From assembly GCF_947503795.1 (NCBI RefSeq), contig NZ_CANNEZ010000001.1:1293001-1357000 (forward strand): a stretch of DNA of 64,000 nucleotides. Reading direction: 5' to 3'. This document shows positions 20,208-27,848 of the stretch, piece by piece. Origin of the DNA: an uncultured Jannaschia sp. GTDB taxonomy: Bacteria; Pseudomonadota; Alphaproteobacteria; Rhodobacterales; Rhodobacteraceae. How positions within the stretch are numbered: position 1 is the stretch's first letter; every line of letters begins with the position of its first letter. The translations under genes and the position numbers were made by a program. The notes beneath the pieces are model-generated. The model was not told where the DNA came from, did no database searches, and saw nothing but the letters and a program-made list of their open reading frames with translations.

Positions 20208-20224
20208 GCGATTCCCCGAATCGC
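20208..20224. promoter_or_regulatory. Palindrome GCGATTC-CCC-GAATCGC with two GANTC sites
   Basis: A perfect 7-bp inverted repeat with a 3-base centre, located in the 272-base divergent promoter between the DUF882 and L,D-transpeptidase genes. Each arm contains a GANTC site (GATTC 20210-20214, GAATC 20218-20222), the CcrM methylation target of alphaproteobacteria. It could be an operator or a cell-cycle methylation-sensitive element. A second smaller repeat, GCCAA-GAA-TTGGC, lies at 20313-20325. Confidence 0.45.
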
Positions 20225-20389
20225 GCACCGCGGCCGGAGACAATTGCGCGGAAATCCGCCAATTCGCGAACGTGATGGAACTCGTCCGCATCTGTTGCAC
20301 CCGAGCCTACACGCCAAGAATTGGCAAAACGTGAATGGACTCGCAATTCCTTGACGTTAGGGTCGTCGGGACTGCCGAAGGACCGCATC

Positions 20390-21961
20390 ATGATACCGAA
20401 AATCTCCGCCCTGGCCGCGGCGCTGATCCTCGCGGCGTCGCCCGTCGTCGCGAAGCCGCTGGTGACGCCGCTGCAGCAGGCGGTGGCGCAGGCCGCGTCC
20501 GAGGACGACGCCATCGCGGCCTTTTACCGGTCGCGGAACTTCACGCCGATCTGGATGGGCGAAGGGGCCGAGACGCGTCGCGCCGCCTTCCTCTGGGCAT
20601 TGGACGCCGCGGGCGATCACGGTCTGCCGACCGGTCGCTACGATGCGGCCACGATCCGCAGCGATTTCGCCGCCGCCCGCACCGGGGCCGATCGCGGCGC
20701 GCTCGAGGTCGAGATGACGCGCCGCTTCCTGCGCTACGCCCAGGATGTCAGCTCGGGGATCCTCGATCCCCGCCAGGTCGACCGCTCGATCGTGGTCGAG
20801 GTGCCCAAGCGCGACTGGCTCGAACAGATCACCGCCTTCACCGAGGGCGATCCCTTCGCCTTCGTCCAGAGCCTCTGGCCGACCTCGCCCGCCTATACGC
20901 GCCTCCTCCGCGAGAAGCTGCGTCTGGAAGAGGCGCGTCGCGCGGGCGGATGGGGCGCCACTGTGCCGGGCGGCACGCTGGCGCTCGGCGCGCAGGGGCC
21001 CGCCGTCGTGGCGCTCCGCAACCGCCTGATCCGCATGGGCTACCTGCGGCGCTCGGCCGTGTCCGGTTTCGACGAGGCCATGGCCTCCGCCATCCGCGCC
21101 TTCCAGGTCGATCATGGCCTGACCCCGGACGGCGAAGCGGGGGGCGCGACGCTGGCGGCGATCAACGTGCCGCTCGAAGACCGGATGGCGCAGATCGTCG
21201 TCGGGCTGGAGCGGCAGCGCTGGATGAACAAGCCGCTGGAGCAGCGCCACATCCTCGTGAACCTCGCTGAACAGCATGCCTACGTTGTCGATGACGGCAA
21301 GGTCACCTTCGACACGGTCGTCGTCGTGGGTGCCGACACGCCCGACCGCCGCACCCCCGAATTCAGCCATACGATGACTCATATGGTCATCAATCCGTAC
21401 TGGCATGTCCCGCGTTCGATCACGGTGAACGAGTACCTGCCGGCCCTGCGCCGGGGCGGAGCCCGTCACCTGGAGGTCTATTCGCGCAACGGCCGCGTCA
21501 ATCGGAACGCGATCAACTTCAGCCGCTACACCGCACAGAACTTCCCCTACAGCCTCAAGCAGCCGCCGGGGCCGCGCAACGCGCTCGGGCGGGTGAAGTT
21601 CATGTTCCCCAACAAGTACAACATCTACCTGCACGACACTCCGTCGCGCAGCCTCTTCGCCCGCGACGTGCGGACCTTCAGCCATGGCTGCGTCCGCGTC
21701 GGTCGCCCGCTCGAGCTGGCCTACCACCTGCTCACCCCGCAGGAGGCGGATCCCCGCGGCCATTTCAACGGCATCCTCGCCAGCGGGCGCGAACGGAGGG
21801 TCAACCTCGAGGAGCCGATCGGCGTCCACCTCGTCTACTGGTCCGCCTGGGTCACGCCGACCGGGCGCGCCAACTATCGCGGCGATCCCTACGGACGTGA
21901 CGTAGGGGTGCTGCGCGCGCTGCGCGAGGCCGGGGTGGAACTGAGCGCCGGGCGGAGTTAA
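20390..21961 (+). CDS. L,D-transpeptidase, LdtD/YcbB type
   Basis: A 523-residue periplasmic cross-linking enzyme. Residues 1-21 form a signal peptide (ILAASPVVAK). An N-terminal scaffold region follows (FYRSRNFTPIWMGEG), then a peptidoglycan-binding domain at about 205-260 (LGAQGPAVVALRNRLIRMG, AIRAFQVDHGLTPDGE), and a YkuD catalytic domain at about 285-455 with HILVNLAEQHAYVV and the active site FSHGCVRVG (Cys434). The long insertion before the catalytic Cys marks the YcbB class. It joins DAP residues (3-3 bonds) or, as shown in other alphaproteobacteria, attaches outer-membrane proteins to the wall. It leads the lpxD-acp-KAS genes with a 35-base gap. Confidence 0.93.
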   Translation: MIPKISALAAALILAASPVVAKPLVTPLQQAVAQAASEDDAIAAFYRSRNFTPIWMGEGAETRRAAFLWALDAAGDHGLPTGRYDAATIRSDFAAARTGADRGALEVEMTRRFLRYAQDVSSGILDPRQVDRSIVVEVPKRDWLEQITAFTEGDPFAFVQSLWPTSPAYTRLLREKLRLEEARRAGGWGATVPGGTLALGAQGPAVVALRNRLIRMGYLRRSAVSGFDEAMASAIRAFQVDHGLTPDGEAGGATLAAINVPLEDRMAQIVVGLERQRWMNKPLEQRHILVNLAEQHAYVVDDGKVTFDTVVVVGADTPDRRTPEFSHTMTHMVINPYWHVPRSITVNEYLPALRRGGARHLEVYSRNGRVNRNAINFSRYTAQNFPYSLKQPPGPRNALGRVKFMFPNKYNIYLHDTPSRSLFARDVRTFSHGCVRVGRPLELAYHLLTPQEADPRGHFNGILASGRERRVNLEEPIGVHLVYWSAWVTPTGRANYRGDPYGRDVGVLRALREAGVELSAGRS

Positions 21962-21996
21962 GTCCCCGCCGGGGCACGCCGCTCCGAGGGCCGAAG

Positions 21997-23094
21997 ATGT
22001 TCACCCTGCAAGAGATCGCGGACACGCTGGGCCGCCCCGTCCTCGGTGACGGGACGCTCCGTCTGCGGCGCGCGTCCGAACCCTCGGCGGCCGGGCCGGA
22101 CGATCTCGCGCTGGCGATGTCGCCCGCCTATGTGGACGCGCTGACCGCCGGGGCCGCCCGCGCCGCCATCCTCTGGGACGGGGCGGACTGGGTCGCGATG
22201 GGCCTCGACGGCGCAGTGACCGTCCCGCGCGCGCGGCTGGCGATGGCCGGCATCACCGCCGCGCTCGACCCCGGACCGCAGATGACCGAAGGAATCCATC
22301 CCTCGGCCGTCATCGACCCCGCGGCGGAGATCGGGGCCGATGCCGCCATCGGCCCCTTCGTCGCGATCGGGCCGGGCGTCCGCATCGGCGCGCGGGCCAG
22401 CCTCGGGGCCGGCACCGTGATCGGCGCGGAGGCCACTATCGGCGATGATGCCCTGATCCATCCGCGCGTGGTCGTGGGATCCCGCGTGACCATAGGCCAG
22501 CGCATCGTGATCCAGCCCGGCGCGGTAATCGGCGGCGACGGCTTCAGCTTCGTGACCGAGCACGAGAACGGCGTCGAGCGCGCGCGTCGCAGCCTGGGCG
22601 ACCAGGGCGAGATCGTGCCGCAGCCGTGGATCCGCATCCATTCGCTGGGTGCCGTGACCATCGGTGACGACGTCGAAATCGGGTCGAACGCCACCATCGA
22701 CAAAGGTACCGTGGCCGACACGACCATCGGGTCCGGCACCAAGATCGATAATCTCGTGCATATCGGGCACAACAACCTCATCGGGCGCGACTGCCTGATC
22801 TGCGGGCAGGTCGGCATGGCCGGGGGCAGCACCGTGGGCGACCGCGTCGTGCTCGCCGGGCAGGTCGGCGTGAACGACAACATCGAGATCGGCGACGACG
22901 TGGTCGCCGGCGGGGCCACCAAGATCTTCACGCGGGTCAAGGCCGGCAACGTGATCCTCGGCTATCCGGGCACCGCGATGGAGACGAACATGGCGATGTA
23001 CAAGGCGCTGCGTCGTCTGCCGAGGCTCGGCGAACAGGTGGCCGAGCTTCGCAAGACCGTCACCGCACTTGTCCAGAAGGGTCGCGATGACTGA
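21997..23094 (+). CDS. lpxD: UDP-3-O-acylglucosamine N-acyltransferase LpxD (possibly a paralogue)
   Basis: A 365-residue acyltransferase that moves a 3-hydroxyacyl chain from ACP to the 2-amino group of UDP-3-O-acylglucosamine in lipid A synthesis. Residues 1-95 form the N-terminal uridine-binding domain, 98-335 the left-handed beta-helix of hexapeptide repeats (IGADAAIGPFVAIGPGVRIG and so on), and the C-terminus a helix ending LVQKGRDD. The catalytic histidine is His258 in NLVHIGHNN. Its partners are unusual: it lies between an L,D-transpeptidase and an ACP/KAS pair, not in the usual bamA-lpxD-fabZ-lpxA cluster, so it may be a second LpxD with its own acyl supply. Its end overlaps the acp start by 8 bases. 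Confidence 0.9.
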   Translation: MFTLQEIADTLGRPVLGDGTLRLRRASEPSAAGPDDLALAMSPAYVDALTAGAARAAILWDGADWVAMGLDGAVTVPRARLAMAGITAALDPGPQMTEGIHPSAVIDPAAEIGADAAIGPFVAIGPGVRIGARASLGAGTVIGAEATIGDDALIHPRVVVGSRVTIGQRIVIQPGAVIGGDGFSFVTEHENGVERARRSLGDQGEIVPQPWIRIHSLGAVTIGDDVEIGSNATIDKGTVADTTIGSGTKIDNLVHIGHNNLIGRDCLICGQVGMAGGSTVGDRVVLAGQVGVNDNIEIGDDVVAGGATKIFTRVKAGNVILGYPGTAMETNMAMYKALRRLPRLGEQVAELRKTVTALVQKGRDD

Positions 23095-23350
23095 CCTACG
23101 GTCCCGCATCCACGCCATCCTCGCCGAACAGGCGATGATTGATGTCGCCGACGTCTCCGACGACCAGTCGCTTGCCGATCTCGGGATCGACTCCATGGGT
23201 GTGGTCGAGGCGATCTTCGCTATCGAGGAGGCGTTCGACATCCAAGTGCCGTTCAATGCCAACGCGCCAGAGGCGAGCGCATTCGACGTCTCGTCCGTCG
23301 GGGCCGTCGTCGCGGCGGTCGCCCGGCTGGTGGAAACGCAACACGCATGA
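23087..23350 (+). CDS. Dedicated acyl carrier protein
   Basis: An 87-residue acidic carrier protein. The phosphopantetheine attachment serine is Ser36 in DLGIDSMGVVEAIFAIEE. It differs from the housekeeping AcpP, which has the DSLDTVEL motif, so it is a specialised ACP. It starts inside the end of lpxD and its stop overlaps the following ketoacyl synthase start (ATGA), so the three are translated as a unit. The context suggests it carries the chain that the neighbouring synthase elongates and LpxD transfers, by analogy with AcpXL in rhizobia. The chain itself is unknown. Confidence 0.88.
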   Translation: MTDLRSRIHAILAEQAMIDVADVSDDQSLADLGIDSMGVVEAIFAIEEAFDIQVPFNANAPEASAFDVSSVGAVVAAVARLVETQHA

Positions 23351-24549
23351 GGCGCGTCGTCATCACCGGCGCGGGCACGGTGAATGCGCTCGGCTCGGAT
23401 GTGGATGCGACGCTGGCGGCGATGCGGGACGGGCGCTCGGCCATCGGTCCGCTCGACATCCGAGACGTCGCGCGCCTGTCGGTGACCGTCGGCGCGCAGG
23501 TCCGCGACCACGACGAGACGGCGCTCTTCGATCGCAGCGAATTGGCACTCTATGACCGCTACACCCAGTTCGCGCTCCGCGCCGGAGCCGAGGCCGTGGC
23601 GCAGGCCGGGCTTCAGCTGACCGAAGCCGAGAGCTTGCGCGCGGGGGTCGTGCTCGGGACCTCGGGCGGCGGGCTGAACACGCAGGATGACAATTACCGC
23701 GCGGTCTACGAGGGCGGCAAGAACCGCGTCCATCCCTTCGTCGTGCCGCGCCTGATGAACAACGCCGCCGCCGCGCATCTTTCGATGCGGCACGGATTGC
23801 GCGGGCCGTCCTTCACGGTCTCGACCGCCTGCGCGTCGTCGAACCATGCCATCGGGCAGGCCGCCCAGATGATCCGGAGCGGCGGCGCGGACGTAATGCT
23901 CGCAGGCGGCGCCGAGGCGATGCTCTGCTTTGGTGGCATCAAGGCGTGGGAGGGCTTGCGCGTTCTCGCGCGCGACACCTGCCGCCCCTTCTGTGCCACG
24001 CGCACCGGTATGGTGCAGGGTGAGGGGGCAGGGGTCTTCGTCCTCGAGGAACGCGACAGGGCCATGGCGCGCGGCGCGTTGATCCTGGCCGAGATCGCGG
24101 GCTTCGCGATGACCTCGGACGCGGCCGACATCGTGCAACCCTCTCAGGACGGGGCCGAGCGGGCGATGCGCGGCGCGTTGGCGGATGCGCGGCTGGAACC
24201 TGATACCGTCGGCTATATCAATGCGCATGGCACCGGGACGGCAGCCAACGACCGCATCGAGAGTGCCGCGATCGGCGCGGTCTTCGCGGGCGCGCCGCCA
24301 CCGATCTCCTCGACCAAGGCAATGCACGGCCACTGCATCGGCGCGACGGGGGCGATCGAATTGCTGGCCTGCATCATGGCGCTGCGCGACGGCGTGCTGG
24401 CACCCACGGCCAACTGGTCGACACGCGACCCGGATTGCCCCTGGGATTACATCCCCGGCGAGGCCCGGGACGCGCGCGTGACCGCCTGCCTCTCGAACGC
24501 GTTCGCCTTCGGCGGAATGAACGCCACACTGGCGCTGACGGCCCCCTGA
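23347..24549 (+). CDS. Beta-ketoacyl-ACP synthase (FabF-like)
   Basis: A 400-residue condensing enzyme with the Cys-His-His triad of KAS I/II: Cys162 in VSTACASSNHAIG, His294 in NAHGTGTAANDRIE, and His329 in STKAMHGHCIGATGAIE. The KAMHGH replaces the FabF KSMTGH, and the sequence looks divergent from housekeeping FabF, so it is probably a specialised synthase. It should extend acyl chains on the adjacent ACP. It overlaps the acp stop by 4 bases and is followed by a hairpin terminator. It could instead belong to a lipid or secondary-metabolite pathway; the lpxD linkage favours lipid A acyl chains. Confidence 0.88.
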   Translation: MRRVVITGAGTVNALGSDVDATLAAMRDGRSAIGPLDIRDVARLSVTVGAQVRDHDETALFDRSELALYDRYTQFALRAGAEAVAQAGLQLTEAESLRAGVVLGTSGGGLNTQDDNYRAVYEGGKNRVHPFVVPRLMNNAAAAHLSMRHGLRGPSFTVSTACASSNHAIGQAAQMIRSGGADVMLAGGAEAMLCFGGIKAWEGLRVLARDTCRPFCATRTGMVQGEGAGVFVLEERDRAMARGALILAEIAGFAMTSDAADIVQPSQDGAERAMRGALADARLEPDTVGYINAHGTGTAANDRIESAAIGAVFAGAPPPISSTKAMHGHCIGATGAIELLACIMALRDGVLAPTANWSTRDPDCPWDYIPGEARDARVTACLSNAFAFGGMNATLALTAP

Positions 24550-24555
24550 ACGAAA

Positions 24556-24581
24556 CCGGGCGGCCCCTTGGGACCGCCCGG
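24556..24581 (+). terminator. Terminator of the ldt-lpxD-acp-KAS cluster
   Basis: An 8-bp stem CCGGGCGG (24556-24563) with CCGCCCGG (24574-24581), extended inward by CCC/GGG with one mismatch, then CTGTCTTC. It lies 7 bases past the KAS stop and before the convergent ialB gene, which it may also serve. Confidence 0.65.
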
Positions 24582-24604
24582 CTGTCTTCATCCTCGCGTG
24601 TGCG

Positions 24605-25291
24605 TCACTCGGCGTTCGGCACCTCGACGGCGGCATAGCCCGCGGTGAAGCCCGTCAGCGACATCGTCAGCTGCGCCGCCTGGTCAGGGGCCAGTGCCGG
24701 GACCACGACCAGCGTCGCGGCATTGCCCGCACGGAACGACGCGATGTCGGCGGCGCTGAATCCCATCCGGGCATAGCAACCGGAGGCGTCGCAAAAGCTG
24801 AACGGGTAGCGGCGCGGCTGGCCGCCATCGACCGTCAGCGTGACCTGCGCGGTGAGCAGCGTCTGGAGCGGCGTCAGGACGGTCGCGCCCGCGACGATCT
24901 CGCCCCCATCGGGCACGTCGAAGAAGTTCACATCGGCCGTCGGATTGCCGTTCTGATCGCTCATCCGCTGGTAGAGCTGGCAGGGATCGTCCTGCCCCTC
25001 GGGCGCGCGAAGGCACCGAACCTCCCAGTCGCCATGCTCCTCGCGGACATAGATCTCGGGGCCACCACCTGCCGCGGCGCCGACGGCGGTGCCCGTCGAA
25101 AGCGCACCACCCGGCGGCGGGGTCTGGGTCTCGCCTTCGGCGGGTGCGTCGGTCGCGGCCTCAGCGGGGGCTTCGGTCTCGGTCGTCGTCGCGGGGGCCT
25201 CGGCCTCCTGCGCGTGGAGCGGCGCGGCGAGGATCAGGCCCAGCGCGATCAGCGCGGCGGCCCGGCGCGAAGCGGTTCGGATGGGGGTCAT
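24605..25291 (-). CDS. ialB: Invasion-associated locus B (IalB) family protein
   Basis: A 228-residue exported protein. The signal peptide (residues 1-27) ends LILAAPLHAQ. An Ala/Glu/Thr/Pro-rich linker follows to about residue 75, then the IalB domain: HGDWEVRCLRAPEGQDDPCQ, QRMSDQNGNP, TVLTPLQTLLTAQVTLTVDG, CDASGCYARMGF and LTMSLTGFTAGYAAV. The four cysteines probably form the two conserved disulfides. IalB was named from Bartonella erythrocyte invasion, but the family is widespread in free-living alphaproteobacteria, where it is a periplasmic or outer-membrane protein of unknown role. AGGAG precedes the ATG. It converges on the envelope cluster. Confidence 0.9.
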   Translation of the reverse strand: MTPIRTASRRAAALIALGLILAAPLHAQEAEAPATTTETEAPAEAATDAPAEGETQTPPPGGALSTGTAVGAAAGGGPEIYVREEHGDWEVRCLRAPEGQDDPCQLYQRMSDQNGNPTADVNFFDVPDGGEIVAGATVLTPLQTLLTAQVTLTVDGGQPRRYPFSFCDASGCYARMGFSAADIASFRAGNAATLVVVPALAPDQAAQLTMSLTGFTAGYAAVEVPNAE

Positions 25292-25407
25292 GTACGGGTC
25301 TCCTGCAGGGTCGGTTTTGCCCGCCTTAGCATGGCCGTTCCGCGGGGTGCAGGGGGATTGTGGCGCGGCCCGATCCCCAAGGGTCAGGACGCCGATCCCC
25401 AGACGCA

Positions 25408-25447
25408 GAAAAGGGCCCGTGAGCAGGACCCTTTTCCGTCTTTTTTT
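25408..25447 (+). terminator. Plus-strand intrinsic terminator without a cognate gene
   Basis: An 8-bp stem GAAAAGGG (25408-25415) with CCCTTTTC (25429-25436), then CGTC and seven T residues (25441-25447). On the minus strand the hairpin has no T-run, so the polarity is plus. The nearest plus-strand gene upstream ends at 24549, with its own hairpin, and ialB lies between on the other strand. Confidence 0.75.
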
Positions 25448-25523
25448 CTCTCCCTGTCGGACTGGCCGACTAGATATGGAGCGGACCCTAGGCCGCGATT
25501 CCCCAGCCGTCAACGCGGTTTTT

Positions 25524-25541
25524 CGTGACGTGCAGGTCACG
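25524..25541. promoter_or_regulatory. 18-bp inverted repeat CGTGAC-N6-GTCACG
   Basis: A perfect 6-bp inverted repeat with a 6-base spacer, between the two orphan terminators and 149 bases before the HerA-like start. It has the size of an operator for a dimeric regulator. The target is not identifiable from sequence. Confidence 0.4.
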
Positions 25542-25553
25542 GGAAACGCACGT

Positions 25554-25588
25554 AAAAAAGGGCCGCACGACGAAGATGCCGCGCGGCC
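25554..25588 (-). terminator. Minus-strand intrinsic terminator without a cognate gene
   Basis: Read on the minus strand, GGCCGCGCGGC pairs with GTCGTGCGGCC (11 bp with two G-U pairs, loop ATCTTC), followed by C and six T residues. The polarity is clearly minus. The gene to its right (25690 onward) is on the plus strand, so no known transcript ends here. Confidence 0.75.
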
Positions 25589-25689
25589 AGTCGACAGGGA
25601 GGGTGGGCACGGCGCATGGTGACGCCCCGCCCCCGTCTGGTATGGCAGGGCGGGATTAACATGCCGTGAACGGCACCGGGGGGAACGAT

Positions 25690-27234
25690 ATGGACGCATC
25701 GAACGGGATCTTCGTGGGTGGTGGCGGCGCGGACTACGCGACGCCCCAGCATCTGCGGCTGGACTACGCCAATCGGCACGGCCTGATCGCGGGGGCGACC
25801 GGCACGGGCAAGACCGTCACGCTCCAGATCCTCGCGCAGGGATTCTCGGACGCAGGCGTCCCGGTGATCCTGTCGGACGTGAAGGGCGACCTCTCGGGCC
25901 TCGCCATGGCGGGCAGCGCCGACCACAAGCTGCACGGGCCGTTCATGGAGCGGGCCGCGAAGATCGGCCTCGACCTCGGCTACGAGGCCACGCCGGTGAC
26001 GTTCTGGGACCTCTACGGCGAACAGGGCCATCCCGTGCGCACGACCGTCTCCGAGATGGGGCCGCTTCTGCTGGCGCGGCTGATGGAGTTGACGGATGCG
26101 CAGGAAGGCGTGCTCAACATCGCGTTCCGGGTCGCCGACGAGGAGGGGCTTGCGCTTCTCGATCTCAAGGACCTGCAGGCGCTGCTGGTCTGGGTGGGCG
26201 AGCATCGCAAGGACCTGTCGCTGCGCTACGGCAACGTCTCGACGGCCAGCGTCGGTGCGATCCAGCGGCGGCTCCTGCAACTCGAAGGGCAGGGCGGCGC
26301 GAACCTCTTCGGCGAGCCCGCGCTGGAGCTGGACGACCTTATCCGCCTGGCGTCGGACGGGCGCGGAATGGTGAACATCCTGGCCGCCGACAAACTGATG
26401 GCCGCGCCGCGCCTCTACGCGACCTTCCTACTCTGGCTCCTCTCCGAGCTCTTCGAGCAACTCCCCGAGGTGGGCGATCCCGAGAAGCCGAAGCTCGTCT
26501 TCTTCTTCGATGAGGCGCATCTCCTGTTCGACGGGGCGCCCAAGGCTCTGGTCGACAAGGTCGAGCAGGTCGCGCGCCTCATCCGATCGAAGGGCGTGGG
26601 TGTGTTCTTCGTGACCCAGAACCCCGAGGACGTGCCCGAGGACATTCTGGGTCAGCTCGGCAACCGCGTGCAGCACGCGCTTCGCGCTTTCACCGCCAAG
26701 GACCGGCAGGCCCTGCGGCAGGCCGCGCAGAACTACCGCGAGAACCCGCGCTTCGACATCGAGGACGCCATCCGCGAGGTCGGGGTGGGCGAGGCCGTGA
26801 CCTCGCTTCTTGAGCGAAAGGGCATCCCCGGAGTCGCCGAGCGGACGCTGATCCGCCCGCCCGCCTCGCAACTCGGCCCGATCACTTCGGCGGAACGGCG
26901 GCAGGTGATCTCGGGCACGGGCCTGATGGGCAAATACGAGGCGGAGGTCGACCGCGAGAGCGCGTTTGAAATTCTCGGGGCGCGAGCCGAAAAGGCCGCC
27001 GCCGACGCAGCCCGCGCCGAGGCCGAGGAGGAGGCCGCCGAGGCGCGCGAGCGCGAGTACAAGGCCGGCCGCCGCTATTCCGGCGAGCGCGTCAGCCGTT
27101 CGACCTCGCGTCCGCGCAGCCGCGGCGATTCCGTCGGCACGACCTTCGCGAAGTCGGTCGCGCGCCAGCTCGGGACGCGGGCGGGCAAGGCACTGGTGCG
27201 CGGCGTCCTCGGCGGGCTCTTCCGCGGACGCTGA
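25690..27234 (+). CDS. HerA-like ATPase (DUF853/YjgR family)
   Basis: A 514-residue P-loop ATPase of the FtsK/HerA superfamily. Walker A is [15 protein letters not shown] (about residues 32-46), Walker B is [13 protein letters not shown] near 275, and a [20 protein letters not shown] sensor segment follows. The C-terminal quarter is a charged Ala/Glu/Arg helix ([20 protein letters not shown]) and a basic tail. E. coli YjgR is the type member; its function is unknown, though DNA translocation or repair is presumed for the superfamily. ATG 25690 has GGGGGGAA upstream and starts the conserved [12 protein letters not shown]. The downstream acetyltransferase starts 1 base after its stop. Confidence 0.9.
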   Translation: MDASNGIFVGGGGADYATPQHLRLDYANRHGLIAGATGTGKTVTLQILAQGFSDAGVPVILSDVKGDLSGLAMAGSADHKLHGPFMERAAKIGLDLGYEATPVTFWDLYGEQGHPVRTTVSEMGPLLLARLMELTDAQEGVLNIAFRVADEEGLALLDLKDLQALLVWVGEHRKDLSLRYGNVSTASVGAIQRRLLQLEGQGGANLFGEPALELDDLIRLASDGRGMVNILAADKLMAAPRLYATFLLWLLSELFEQLPEVGDPEKPKLVFFFDEAHLLFDGAPKALVDKVEQVARLIRSKGVGVFFVTQNPEDVPEDILGQLGNRVQHALRAFTAKDRQALRQAAQNYRENPRFDIEDAIREVGVGEAVTSLLERKGIPGVAERTLIRPPASQLGPITSAERRQVISGTGLMGKYEAEVDRESAFEILGARAEKAAADAARAEAEEEAAEAREREYKAGRRYSGERVSRSTSRPRSRGDSVGTTFAKSVARQLGTRAGKALVRGVLGGLFRGR

Positions 27235-27235
27235 A

Positions 27236-27733
27236 GTGATCCTGCGCCCGCCGCGCCCCGCCGACGCCGCCGAGATCATTGCGATCCACGCCGAAGGGCT
27301 GGCCACCGGCCACGCGTCGTTCCGGGACGATCCGACCGACTGGTCGGCGTTCCACGACGCCCATGCGCTCGCCCTGGTCGCCGAGCGGGACGGGATCGTC
27401 CTTGGCTGGACCGGACTTTCGGCAATGTCGTCGCGCTGCACCTATTCGGGGGTGGGCGAGGTCAGCACCTATATCGGTGCGGCCGCGGCGGGGCAGGGGA
27501 TCGGACGCGCACTCCTCGGCCGCCTCGTTGCCGAGAGCGAGGCCGCGGGCTGGTGGACGCTCGTCGCGCAGATTTTCCCCGAGAACCGTGCCAGCATCGC
27601 GCTCCACGCGGCCTGCGGCTTCGCGGTGCTCGGCACGCGGACGCGGCTCGGGCGCATGACCTACGGGCCGATGGCGGGCACGTGGCGCGACGTGGTGTTG
27701 ATGGAGCGGCGGAGCGACGTCGCGGGGGGATAG
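27236..27733 (+). CDS. GNAT acetyltransferase, phosphinothricin acetyltransferase-like
   Basis: A 165-residue acetyl-CoA-dependent N-acetyltransferase. The N-terminal strand ILRPPRPADAAEIIAI, the acetyl-CoA loop AAAAGQGIGRALLGRL, and the IFPENRASIALHAACGF segment match the PAT/Bar/YncA branch, which acetylates methionine sulfoximine, phosphinothricin or related amino acids. The natural substrate is uncertain. The GTG start at 27236 lies one base after the HerA-like stop (TGAAGTG), so translation is likely coupled. It ends before two strong hairpins and the convergent guaA. Confidence 0.85.
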   Translation: MILRPPRPADAAEIIAIHAEGLATGHASFRDDPTDWSAFHDAHALALVAERDGIVLGWTGLSAMSSRCTYSGVGEVSTYIGAAAAGQGIGRALLGRLVAESEAAGWWTLVAQIFPENRASIALHAACGFAVLGTRTRLGRMTYGPMAGTWRDVVLMERRSDVAGG

Positions 27734-27790
27734 GCCCTACGCGTCAGCGCCTTCTTAGGGCCCGGGTGCTCGATTCTGGACTGTGCGGCT

Positions 27791-27811
27791 GTGACAGTCT
27801 GCGACTGTCAC
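27791..27811. terminator. Perfect 9-bp hairpin in the convergent gap
   Basis: GTGACAGTC (27791-27799) and GACTGTCAC (27803-27811) around a TGC loop. It is one of two adjacent perfect hairpins between the acetyltransferase gene and guaA. A bidirectional terminator is likely, although there is no T-run. Confidence 0.55.
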
Positions 27812-27820
27812 CTTGCCGCC

Positions 27821-27848
27821 GACCGCGTTCACCTTCGTGAACGCGGTC
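27821..27848 (-). terminator. Perfect 12-bp hairpin at the guaA stop codon
   Basis: GACCGCGTTCAC (27821-27832) and GTGAACGCGGTC (27837-27848) around CTTC. The right arm overlaps the guaA stop codon (27847-27849). On the minus strand the loop reads GAAG, a stable tetraloop-like turn. It probably ends guaA transcripts or protects their 3' ends. Confidence 0.6.

Larger units (their letters stand above)
25292..25689. other. 398-base intergenic region with two orphan terminators
   Basis: No protein-coding frame is convincing. The stretch between the divergent ialB and HerA-like genes holds a plus-strand intrinsic terminator at 25408-25447, an 18-bp inverted repeat CGTGAC-N6-GTCACG at 25524-25541, a GTCGG-N5-CCGAC repeat at 25456-25470, and a minus-strand intrinsic terminator at 25554-25588. 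Neither terminator has an annotated gene reading into it, so small RNAs or antisense transcripts are possible. Confidence 0.5.
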
